A DNA stretch of 64,000 bases from Rubrivivax sp. (GTDB lineage Bacteria > Pseudomonadota > Gammaproteobacteria > Burkholderiales > Burkholderiaceae_C), in assembly GCA_019635315.1 (NCBI GenBank), contig JAHBZT010000002.1, forward strand, positions 186,001 through 250,000, in the 5' to 3' direction. The translations under genes were made by a program, and so were the position numbers. The notes under the pieces were generated by a model. The model ran no database searches and had not been told where the DNA came from. It worked only from the letters and a program-made list of their open reading frames with translations. Below are positions 22,035 to 31,845 of this stretch, piece by piece (within the stretch, counting starts at the first letter, position 1; each line of letters begins with the position of its first letter).

Positions 22035-22865
22035 ATGACCGACCGCAGCGCCGAAGGCCCCGCCGACGCCGACGCCCGCGCCACCGCGATGTCGCGGCTG
22101 ATGGCCGCCCACCGGTCCATCCGCGCCTTCCAGGACCGGCCGGTGGACGCCGCGCTGGTCGACCGCGTGCTCGAGGAGGCGCTGCACGGCAGCAGTTCCA
22201 GCGGCAACCTGAACCTGGTCTCGGTCATCCGCAGCGGCGACCCGGCACGCCGCGCCCGCCTGTGCGAACTGCACTTCGGCCAGCCCATGGTGCTGCAGGC
22301 GCCCTGGGTGCTGACCTTCTGCGCCGACACCTTCCGCACCCGGCAGTGGCTGGCGCAGCGTGGCGCGCGGCTCGGGTTCGCGGACTTGCTGAGCTGGCAT
22401 GTCGCGGCCTTCGACGCGATCATCCTCGCGCAGACCGCGGCGCTGGCGCTGGAAAGCCGCGGCCTGGGCATCTGCTACATGGGCACCACGCTGCACCGCA
22501 TGCGCGAGATCGCCGACGAGCTGCAGTGCCCGCCGAACTGCCTGCCGGTAACCAGCCTGGTCGTCGGCTGGCCGGCCGAGGCGCCGGCGCAGCGCGACCG
22601 CCTGCCGGCGGCGGCCTGGATCCACGAGGAGGTCTACCGGCGGCCGACGCCGGCGCAGATCGACGAACGCTTTGCCGAGCGCGAACGCCGCGGCTGGGAG
22701 CGCTACCGCGCGCTGGGCCCGGAGATGATCCGCCGCATGGACGAGCTGGGCATCACGCACCTGGCCCAGTACTACACGAGCCCGGCCAAGTACGACCCGG
22801 ACCGCTTCCGCGAGGATGCCGACGCGCTGCGTGCGCTGCTGGCCGAGCGCGGCTTCCTGCCCTGA
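22035..22865 (+). CDS. nitroreductase family protein
   Basis: A 276-residue FMN-dependent oxidoreductase-like protein. The first part (AAHRSIRAFQDRPVD near 31, then SSSSGNLN) matches the FMN phosphate-binding region of nitroreductases, and LGICYMGTT near 155 and VVGWPAE near 187 are the usual later motifs. The C-terminal 80 residues are charged and extend beyond the core. The native substrate is unknown. It is divergent from the gcv riboswitch transcript, and its TGA abuts the stop of the convergent DUF2062 gene with no base between. Confidence 0.85.
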   Translation: MTDRSAEGPADADARATAMSRLMAAHRSIRAFQDRPVDAALVDRVLEEALHGSSSSGNLNLVSVIRSGDPARRARLCELHFGQPMVLQAPWVLTFCADTFRTRQWLAQRGARLGFADLLSWHVAAFDAIILAQTAALALESRGLGICYMGTTLHRMREIADELQCPPNCLPVTSLVVGWPAEAPAQRDRLPAAAWIHEEVYRRPTPAQIDERFAERERRGWERYRALGPEMIRRMDELGITHLAQYYTSPAKYDPDRFREDADALRALLAERGFLP

Positions 22866-23450
22866 TCAGCCCGCGGCGCCGGACTCGCCGCGGCGCTGGC
22901 GCGCGCGGCGCTTCAGGCGCACGTGCAGGTGCCAGACGCCGTTGACCAGGAAGTAGGCCAGCGCGCCGAAACCGACCGCGAAGGTCACCGCGCCGACCAG
23001 CAGCGGCTTGCCGACCGCGCGCATGCCGTCGATCGTGCGTTCCCAGAAGCCGCGCCCGTTGGCGCCGGGGCTGCCGAGCCCGGTGGACTCCAGCGCGTCC
23101 GGCAGCACCGGGGCGCGGGCCTCGTCGGCTTCCTCGCCCAGCAACCAGCTGCCCACCTTCCAGGCCGCGTAGTACACCGGCGGAAAGGTCAGCGGGTTGT
23201 TGACCAGCGTGCTCGCCACCGCGGCCGGGATGTTGGCGCGCAGCGCCACGGCCAGCGCGGCCGACAGCGGGATCTGCGCGATCGGGATCAGGAAGGCGAA
23301 GAAGACGCCGATCGCGGCGCCGAGCGCGATGCCGCGCCGGCTCATGTGCCACAGCCGCGGGTGGAACATCCGCGGGCCCAGCCAGCGCAACCAGCGGTTG
23401 CGCTGCAGGGCCTCCTGGGTGGGCATCAGGCGGCGCAGGCGCTGGATCAT
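22866..23450 (-). CDS. DUF2062 membrane protein
   Basis: A 194-residue inner-membrane protein of unknown function. The N-terminal RWLRWLGPRMFHPRLWHMSRR, followed by hydrophobic helices containing IPIAQIPLSAALAVALRANIP and VNNPLTFPPVYYAAWKVG, is the DUF2062 pattern. A long hydrophilic loop and a further helix near the C-terminus (VGAVTFAVGFGALAYFLV) follow, then a basic tail. I place the start at the ATG at 23450, where family similarity begins; a GTG at 23510 would add 20 residues. It lies downstream of acnA on the same strand, separated by a GC-rich hairpin. Confidence 0.8.
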   Translation of the reverse strand: MIQRLRRLMPTQEALQRNRWLRWLGPRMFHPRLWHMSRRGIALGAAIGVFFAFLIPIAQIPLSAALAVALRANIPAAVASTLVNNPLTFPPVYYAAWKVGSWLLGEEADEARAPVLPDALESTGLGSPGANGRGFWERTIDGMRAVGKPLLVGAVTFAVGFGALAYFLVNGVWHLHVRLKRRARQRRGESGAAG

Positions 23451-23515
23451 GCGGCAGGCGGTCGGGCTCGGTCCGGTTCGATCGGCAAACGGCAGATTGT
23501 CGCCGGACACGGCAA

Positions 23516-23545
23516 GCCCCCGCCCGGCCGGGCCGGTGCGGGGGC
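23516..23545. terminator. GC-rich hairpin after acnA
   Basis: An 8-base-pair stem (23516-23523 with 23538-23545) encloses a 14-base loop that can itself pair CCGG with CCGG. It lies about 45 bases beyond the acnA stop. No T-run follows, so it is only a possible terminator. Confidence 0.35.
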
Positions 23546-23591
23546 GTGAACTTGCCGCGGACGGCTCGCCGCCCGGCGGCTGCGACCGCCG

Positions 23592-26327
<2,736 letters not shown>

Positions 26328-26409
26328 GAGGCGGTCCTTGTGGGTGGTCTGGCGGTGGTCTGGGGGTCGGCGGGCGGGGGCGGTACGAAAGCGCGGCGGT
26401 TGTAGGCCC

Positions 26410-26829
26410 TCAGGCTTTCGGCACGATGACTTTGAGGCCCTTGAAATAGTCGCGGAAGAAGCCGGCGTCGCGCGTGATCAGGGCCTGGCACTGCAGCAGC
26501 GCGTGGGCGCCGATCAGGAAGTCGGGCACGCTGCGGCGCACGGCGGCGGTCTCGCTCCCGCGGCGCAGGCGCTCCTTGTAGCGGCGCTGCATCTCGCCGG
26601 CACGCACGGCGGCGCGCTGCTCCAGCGGCGAGAAGCCGATGCCCACCGCGTCCAGCGTCTCCATCACGATGTCGCCGTGGCCGAGGCCGGCGACGACCTC
26701 GCTGAGCACCACCTCGCAGGCCACGACCGGGCCGATCGACAGCGCGGCGCGCAAGGCGCCCTCGGCGGCCTCGGCCTGGGGCCCGTCGCCGATGTAGTCG
26801 ACGAGCACGGAGGTGTCCACGGCGATCAC
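26410..26829 (-). CDS. PIN-domain toxin, VapC-like ribonuclease
   Basis: A 139-residue PIN-domain protein, by family a metal-dependent RNase and toxin. The acidic residues are where expected: D in [11 protein letters not shown] near 5, E in [12 protein letters not shown] near 45, D in [10 protein letters not shown] near 105 and D in ITRDAGFF near 123. The start is the GTG at 26829, whose GTGA overlaps the antitoxin stop. That is the classic coupling of such pairs and is preferred over the long upstream frame. The partner is an AbrB-type antitoxin. The target RNA is unknown. Confidence 0.9.
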   Translation of the reverse strand: MIAVDTSVLVDYIGDGPQAEAAEGALRAALSIGPVVACEVVLSEVVAGLGHGDIVMETLDAVGIGFSPLEQRAAVRAGEMQRRYKERLRRGSETAAVRRSVPDFLIGAHALLQCQALITRDAGFFRDYFKGLKVIVPKA

Positions 26830-27086
26830 GCCGCGTCGTCCGGGGCCGGGTAGGGGTCGCCCGGGGCGCGGCCGCGCAACTCGCGCATGATGTCGTCGGT
26901 GGTGGTGCCCGGCGGCAGCTTGATGCGGCCGCGCATGCGCGACAGCGCGTCGTCGACGTCCTTGCGCAGCACGATGCGCGCGCCGTCGAGTTCCACCTTC
27001 AGCTTGCTGCCCTTGGTCAGGCCGAGCGCGTCGCGCACCGCCTTGGGCAGCGTGATCTGGCCGCGTTCGGCGACGGTCGCTTCCAT
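26826..27086 (-). CDS. AbrB/SpoVT-type antitoxin
   Basis: An 86-residue swapped-hairpin DNA-binding protein: MEATVAERGQITLPKAVRD followed by LGLTKGSKLKVELDGARIVL is the SpoVT-AbrB fold. The C-terminal 40 residues, ending in acidic and Pro-rich sequence, would bind the toxin. GGAGG lies 7 bases before the ATG. By analogy with known VapB/MazE antitoxins it should neutralise the PIN protein and repress its own promoter; two palindromes are present upstream as candidate operators. Confidence 0.9.
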   Translation of the reverse strand: MEATVAERGQITLPKAVRDALGLTKGSKLKVELDGARIVLRKDVDDALSRMRGRIKLPPGTTTDDIMRELRGRAPGDPYPAPDDAA

Positions 27087-27111
27087 GGTGGGACCTCCGG
27101 TCGAAGGGGTC

Positions 27112-27168
27112 AACGATCTGATCGTTTCGGTATGCATGCATTGTACATACCGCGCGACACCGGGGCAA
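27112..27168 (-). promoter_or_regulatory. promoter and palindromic operators of the toxin-antitoxin pair
   Basis: On the minus strand a TTGCCC (27168-27163) and a TACAAT (27145-27140) are separated by 17 bases, a good sigma-70 promoter. Two dyads overlap or follow it: GTATG/CATAC arms at 27130-27150 covering the -10, and a perfect AACGATC-T-GATCGTT at 27112-27126 just after the expected start point. These suit AbrB-type autoregulation. The stretch is clearly more AT-rich than its surroundings. Confidence 0.6.
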
Positions 27169-27209
27169 CCCGCTGGACCCGCGCCGGTGCGCCACGCGAC
27201 ACTGCGCCG

Positions 27210-28382
27210 ATGATCTTCGAGCTGCCCGCCGCCCCGCACCGTTTCGGCCCCGAGCACGAGGCCTTCCGCGCCGCGCTGCGCAGCTTCGTCGAGCGCGAGA
27301 TCACGCCGTTCGCCGCCGAATGGGACGAAGCGGGCACGTTCCCGCGCGAGCTGTACCGCAAGGCGGCCGAGGTCGGCCTGCTCGGCCTGGGCTACCCGGA
27401 GGACCTGGGCGGAGCGCCCGCGGATGCGCTGTTCTCGGTGATCGCCGCGGAGGAGATCGCGCGCGCCGGCAGCGGCGGCGTGCAGGCCTCGCTGGGCTCG
27501 CTGCACATCGCGCTGCCGCCCATCGTCGCGCTCGGCAGCGACGAGCTCAAGCGCCGCGTCGTGCCGCCGGTGCTGCGCGGCGAGCGCATCGCCGCGCTGG
27601 CGATCACCGAACCCGGCGGCGGCTCGGATGTCGCCGCGCTGCGCACGCGTGCGGTGCGCGACGGGGACCACTATGTCGTCGACGGCGAGAAGACCTACAT
27701 CACCAGCGGCCTGCGCGCCGACGTCATCACGCTCGCGGTGCGCACCGACCCGGCGAGCCGCGGCGCGAACGGGATCTCGCTGCTGGTCGTCGAGGGCCAG
27801 CCGCCGGGCCTGACGCGCACCGGGCTGAAGAAGACCGGCTGGTGGGCCAGCGACACCGCCACGCTGCACTTCGACGGCGTGCGCGTGCCGGTCGCGAACC
27901 GGCTCGGGGCGGAGGGCGAGGGCTTCCGCGCCATCATGCGCAACTTCAACCACGAGCGGCTGGTGATGGCGGCCAGCGCGGTCGGCTATGCCATGGCCTG
28001 CACCGAGGAGGCGCTGGCCTGGGCGCGCGAGCGCCGCACCTTCGGCCAGCCGCTGGCGCAGCACCAGGTGATCCGCCACAAGCTGGTGGACATGCACCTG
28101 CGCTGCGAGGCCGCGCGCTGCTTCGTGCACGACCTGGCGTGGCGGCTGGCGCAGCGCGCCGGCGACGAGGCGACGCTGGTCGCGCGCACCTGCGAGGCCA
28201 AGATCCTGGCCACCCAGGCGATGGCCTTCTGCGCCGACCAGGCGGTGCAGATCCTCGGCGGCCTGGGCTACATGCGCGGCAGCAAGAGCGAGCGGCTGTA
28301 CCGCGAAGTGAAGGTCATGGTCATCGGCGGCGGCAGCGAGGAGATCATGAAGGACCTCGCGGCGCGCCAGCTCGGGCTGTAG
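27210..28382 (+). CDS. acyl-CoA dehydrogenase, LCAD/isovaleryl-type
   Basis: A 390-residue FAD flavoprotein that would introduce a 2,3-double bond into an acyl-CoA and pass electrons to ETF. The signatures ALAITEPGGGSDVAAL near 135 and LQILGGLGYMRG-like QILGGLGYMRGSKSE near 350 are present. The C-terminal position that holds the catalytic Glu in medium-chain enzymes is Gly here (VIGGGSEEIM), while a Glu stands in the HERLVMAAS helix, the arrangement of long-chain and isovaleryl-CoA dehydrogenases. The ATG at 27210 has no Shine-Dalgarno, and a GACACT box ends 6 bases before it. It is divergent from the antitoxin. Confidence 0.92.
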   Translation: MIFELPAAPHRFGPEHEAFRAALRSFVEREITPFAAEWDEAGTFPRELYRKAAEVGLLGLGYPEDLGGAPADALFSVIAAEEIARAGSGGVQASLGSLHIALPPIVALGSDELKRRVVPPVLRGERIAALAITEPGGGSDVAALRTRAVRDGDHYVVDGEKTYITSGLRADVITLAVRTDPASRGANGISLLVVEGQPPGLTRTGLKKTGWWASDTATLHFDGVRVPVANRLGAEGEGFRAIMRNFNHERLVMAASAVGYAMACTEEALAWARERRTFGQPLAQHQVIRHKLVDMHLRCEAARCFVHDLAWRLAQRAGDEATLVARTCEAKILATQAMAFCADQAVQILGGLGYMRGSKSERLYREVKVMVIGGGSEEIMKDLAARQLGL

Positions 28383-28458
28383 GGGCGGTCCGCGCGCCGC
28401 GGCCTTCGCGTGACGTAGGGCCTGGGATCGCGGCGCGCCGCGTCGCACACTTCGCGCC

Positions 28459-30816
28459 GTGACGCCGAGCCCGAGCTTCGACCCCGATGCCACCGTGGTG
28501 CGGCCGGCGGCCCGCGGGCCTGCCGACCCGGACGCCACCGTCGTGCGGCCGGCCGCGGCAATGGGCGGCGGCATCGCGCAGCCGCCGCAGGACCCGGACG
28601 CGACCGTGATCCTGCCGCGGCGCGGTGCCGTCATCGCGCCGCCGCCGCCTGCCGGCCCGCGGCCGCCGCTGCCCAAGGCGCCGCCGCTGGCGCTGCCGGC
28701 CGGTTTCGAGCTGCACGAATACCGCATCGAGCGTGTGCTCGGCCAGGGTGGCTTCGGCATCACCTACCTGGCCACCGACCGCCACCTGGACGCGCCGGTC
28801 GCGATCAAGGAATACCTGCCCGAGGAGATCGCCTTCCGCGCCGGCGACCGCAGCGTGAGCCCGAATGCCACGCGCCACGCCGACCGCTACCGCGAGGGCC
28901 TGGAGAGCTTCCTGGCCGAGGCGCGCACGCTGGCCGCGCTGCGCCACCCGGCGATCGTGCGCGTCGCACGCTTCTTCGAGGCCCACCGCACCGCCTACAT
29001 GGTGCTGGAATACGAACGCGGCCAGCCGCTGAAGACCTGGTGGCCGCGGCATCGCGAGATCGGCGAGGCGGCGCTGGTCGAACTGCTGCTGCCGCTGCTG
29101 GACGGGCTGGCCGCGGTGCACGCGGCCGGCTTCCTGCACCGCGACATCAAGCCGGACAACATCCAGGTGCGCGAGGCCGACGGCAGCCTGGTGCTGCTGG
29201 ACTTCGGCAGCGCCGGCCAGACGGTGGCGGTGGCCGAGCAGGGCTCGGTGGTGGTGACGCCGGGTTATGCGCCGATCGAGCAGTACGGCCTGGGCGAGCA
29301 GGGCGCCTGGACCGACCTGCATGCGCTGGCGGCGACCCTGTACTGGTGCGTCGCCGGCCGCAAGCCGCCGGACGCCGAGACGCGCGCCGCCGACCCGCGT
29401 GCGCTGGTGCCGGCCGTCGAGGCCGGTCGCGGCCGTTTCGGCGAGGCCTTCCTGAAGGCCATCGACCGCGCGCTGGACATGGACCCGGCCCGGCGCCCGC
29501 GCGACGTCGCCGAATTCCGCCGCGAGCTGTGCGCCGACCACCTGGCGCGACTGGACCTGCACGAGGCGCTGCAGCAGGGCGACAGCACGCTGGAGCATGG
29601 CACGGCCGGCGGCGAGCGCCCGGCCCGGCATACGCCGGCCTGGCGTCCGCGCGACTGGCCGCTGGCGCTGAAGATGGCGCTCGCGATGGTCGCCACCGCG
29701 CTGCTGCCGATGCTGCTGGCCGGCGCCTACAACCTGGCCGGCAGCCTGGACGCGGTGGCGGACGCCGAGCTGCGCCTGGTGCGCCAGCTCGCGCACAGCA
29801 CGGCCGGGCGCATCGGCCAGTTCGTCGACGACAGCCGGCTGCTGACACGTGCACTGGCCACCGATGCCGACTTCCCGCTCTTCCTGCAGCGTCCCGACGA
29901 GGCGGGGCGCGAGGCGCTGCGCGACAAGCTGCAGCGCCAGGTGCGCGCCAACCCGAACGTGCAGCTGATCATGCTGATGGACGCCGCCGGCACCGCGGTG
30001 GTCTCCAGCGACGCCGAGGTGCAGGGCCGCAACTTCGCCTTCCGCCACTACTTCCGCGAGGCGATGGCCGGGCGGGCGCATGTCACCGGCATCGTGGTCG
30101 GCGCGGTCGCCGGCGCCGCCGGGCTGTTCTTCGCCGAGCCGGTGCGGGCCGACGACGGCCGGGTGATCGGCGCGATGGTGCTGCGGGTGCTCGGCTCGGC
30201 AGTCGGCGACATGCTCGACGAGGTGCGGCACGACTCGGCGCTGACGCCGCTGCTCGTCGACGGCGACGGCGTCGTGATCCAGCATGCGCGCGAGGACCTG
30301 CTGTACCGCAGCCTGGCGCCGCTGCCCGAGGCCACGCAGGCGGCGATCCGCGCCGACCAGCGCTTCCGCCGCGACCGCGTCGACGACCTGGGCGAGCAGG
30401 CCCTGGCGCAGGCGGTGGTCGGCGCGAAGGCGATCGGCGACCTCGCGTACCGCTCGGCCGTCAGCGGGCGCGACGAGATCGCCGGCTACGCACCGGTGCC
30501 CGGGCACGACTGGGTGGTCGTCGTCAGCGAGCCGCGCACGGTCTTCGAGGCGCCGCTGCGCCAGCTCTACAGCCACCTGCTGTGGAGCGTCGTGCTGGTC
30601 GGGCTGCTGTTCACCGGCCTGGCGCTGCGCTTCGCGCGCAGCATCGTGCGACCGGTGCGCGCGCTGACCGATGCCGCCGGCGCGCTGAAGGCCGGCGACT
30701 ACGACGCGGCGCGCGTGCCGGTGCAGGGGCGCGACGAACTGGGTCGCCTGGCGCGCACCTTCAACGTGATGGTCGAGGTGCTGCGCCAGCGCGACCGCGA
30801 CCGGACGCGGGAGTGA
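28459..30816 (+). CDS. membrane Ser/Thr protein kinase with periplasmic Cache sensor and C-terminal HAMP
   Basis: A 785-residue protein. Residues 8-16, 23-31 and 45-53 repeat DPDATV(V/I)(R/L)P, then a Pro-rich linker. The Hanks-type kinase domain (about 85-355) has all key residues: GQGGFG at 95, Lys in AIKEYLP at 117, HRDIKPDN with Asp 229, and DFGS with Asp 248. TM1 (about 402-425) is followed by a double-Cache-like periplasmic domain (FRHYFREAMAGRAHVTG; AGYAPVPGHDWVVVV), TM2 (about 704-726) and a HAMP to the end. HAMP normally precedes an output domain; here none follows. The start is GTG at 28459 without Shine-Dalgarno, 7 bases after a CACACT box. It overlaps the hydrolase gene as GTGA. 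Confidence 0.92.
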   Translation: MTPSPSFDPDATVVRPAARGPADPDATVVRPAAAMGGGIAQPPQDPDATVILPRRGAVIAPPPPAGPRPPLPKAPPLALPAGFELHEYRIERVLGQGGFGITYLATDRHLDAPVAIKEYLPEEIAFRAGDRSVSPNATRHADRYREGLESFLAEARTLAALRHPAIVRVARFFEAHRTAYMVLEYERGQPLKTWWPRHREIGEAALVELLLPLLDGLAAVHAAGFLHRDIKPDNIQVREADGSLVLLDFGSAGQTVAVAEQGSVVVTPGYAPIEQYGLGEQGAWTDLHALAATLYWCVAGRKPPDAETRAADPRALVPAVEAGRGRFGEAFLKAIDRALDMDPARRPRDVAEFRRELCADHLARLDLHEALQQGDSTLEHGTAGGERPARHTPAWRPRDWPLALKMALAMVATALLPMLLAGAYNLAGSLDAVADAELRLVRQLAHSTAGRIGQFVDDSRLLTRALATDADFPLFLQRPDEAGREALRDKLQRQVRANPNVQLIMLMDAAGTAVVSSDAEVQGRNFAFRHYFREAMAGRAHVTGIVVGAVAGAAGLFFAEPVRADDGRVIGAMVLRVLGSAVGDMLDEVRHDSALTPLLVDGDGVVIQHAREDLLYRSLAPLPEATQAAIRADQRFRRDRVDDLGEQALAQAVVGAKAIGDLAYRSAVSGRDEIAGYAPVPGHDWVVVVSEPRTVFEAPLRQLYSHLLWSVVLVGLLFTGLALRFARSIVRPVRALTDAAGALKAGDYDAARVPVQGRDELGRLARTFNVMVEVLRQRDRDRTRE

Positions 30817-31838
30817 AGGGCGCGGTGGCCGGCGCGGACACCTGGACCGCCTGGGAGGCGGTGGCGCTGCGCCTGGCCGCGCGCTTCGAGCCGCTGGCCG
30901 AACGCGGCGGCTTCGAATTCCGCCAGCCGGCGGCGCTGCAAGCCGCGGTGCCGCGCCGGCTGCGCCGCGACTACACGGTGCCGGTGCACTGGACGAGCTG
31001 GGGGCCGGCCGACGGCCCGCGGCTGCTGTGCGTGGGCGGCGTCGCCAGCAGCGCGGCGCGCTTCTCGTTCCTGGCCGCTGACATGGCGCGCGCCGGCTGG
31101 CGCGTCGTCTGCATGGACTGGGTCGGCCGCGGCCGCAGCGGCTGGCTGGCCGACGAATCCGAATACGGCCTGCCGGTGCTGGTGGAGCAACTGCGCCAGG
31201 CCGTCGCGGCGCTCGGCGGCGGGCCGCTGGCGCTGCTCGGCTCGTCGATGGGCGCCAGCGCCGCGATCGCCTACGCCGCCCGAGAGCCGAAGCGGGTCTC
31301 GCGCCTGGTGCTCAACGACACCGGGCCCTTCCTGGCGCGCGCGCGGCGGCAGCGCCGTGCCGAGGTGCTGGCGCGCTGGTATGTCTTCCGCACGCCGGCG
31401 GAGATCATGCGCCGTGTCGGCGCGTCGCAGAAGCACGACGGGCCGGTGTCCGACGAGGTGCGCCACTTCCTGGCCTGGCAGACCACGCGCTGGTCGGACG
31501 CCGACGGCGGCCGCGTCTACCGCCACGACCCGCGCGCGCTGCTGGCCTACCGGCGCGACGCGCAGCAGGCGCTGCTGCAGTGGCCGGACTGGGCGCAGGT
31601 GCGCTGCCCGGTGCTGCTGCTGCACGGCCTGGAGTCCGACGCGCTGAGCGCGGCGACCATCGCGCGCATGCGCCGCGGCCATGCGGTCACCGTGGCGCAT
31701 GTGCCGGCCACCGGCCACACGCCGGTGCTCGACGACCGCCACCAGACCGCGGCCATCGCCGACTGGCTGGCCGACCCGGCGCCCGCGCCGGTCCAATACT
31801 CGCTGACGCTGGCGCCGCCCCGTGGCGCCGGGCGCTGA
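30813..31838 (+). CDS. alpha/beta hydrolase
   Basis: A 341-residue alpha/beta-hydrolase fold protein. The nucleophile elbow LLGSSMGASAAIAYA, the oxyanion-side LLCVGGVASSAARF, the MDWVGRGRSGW turn and the C-terminal ATGHTPVLDD histidine motif form a complete catalytic set. The roughly 65 N-terminal residues before the core are unusual for the fold. The substrate cannot be inferred. The GTG start at 30813 overlaps the kinase stop (GTGA), suggesting translational coupling. It ends 7 bases from the convergent kefC stop. Confidence 0.88.
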   Translation: MKGAVAGADTWTAWEAVALRLAARFEPLAERGGFEFRQPAALQAAVPRRLRRDYTVPVHWTSWGPADGPRLLCVGGVASSAARFSFLAADMARAGWRVVCMDWVGRGRSGWLADESEYGLPVLVEQLRQAVAALGGGPLALLGSSMGASAAIAYAAREPKRVSRLVLNDTGPFLARARRQRRAEVLARWYVFRTPAEIMRRVGASQKHDGPVSDEVRHFLAWQTTRWSDADGGRVYRHDPRALLAYRRDAQQALLQWPDWAQVRCPVLLLHGLESDALSAATIARMRRGHAVTVAHVPATGHTPVLDDRHQTAAIADWLADPAPAPVQYSLTLAPPRGAGR

Positions 31839-31845
31839 CGCCGCG

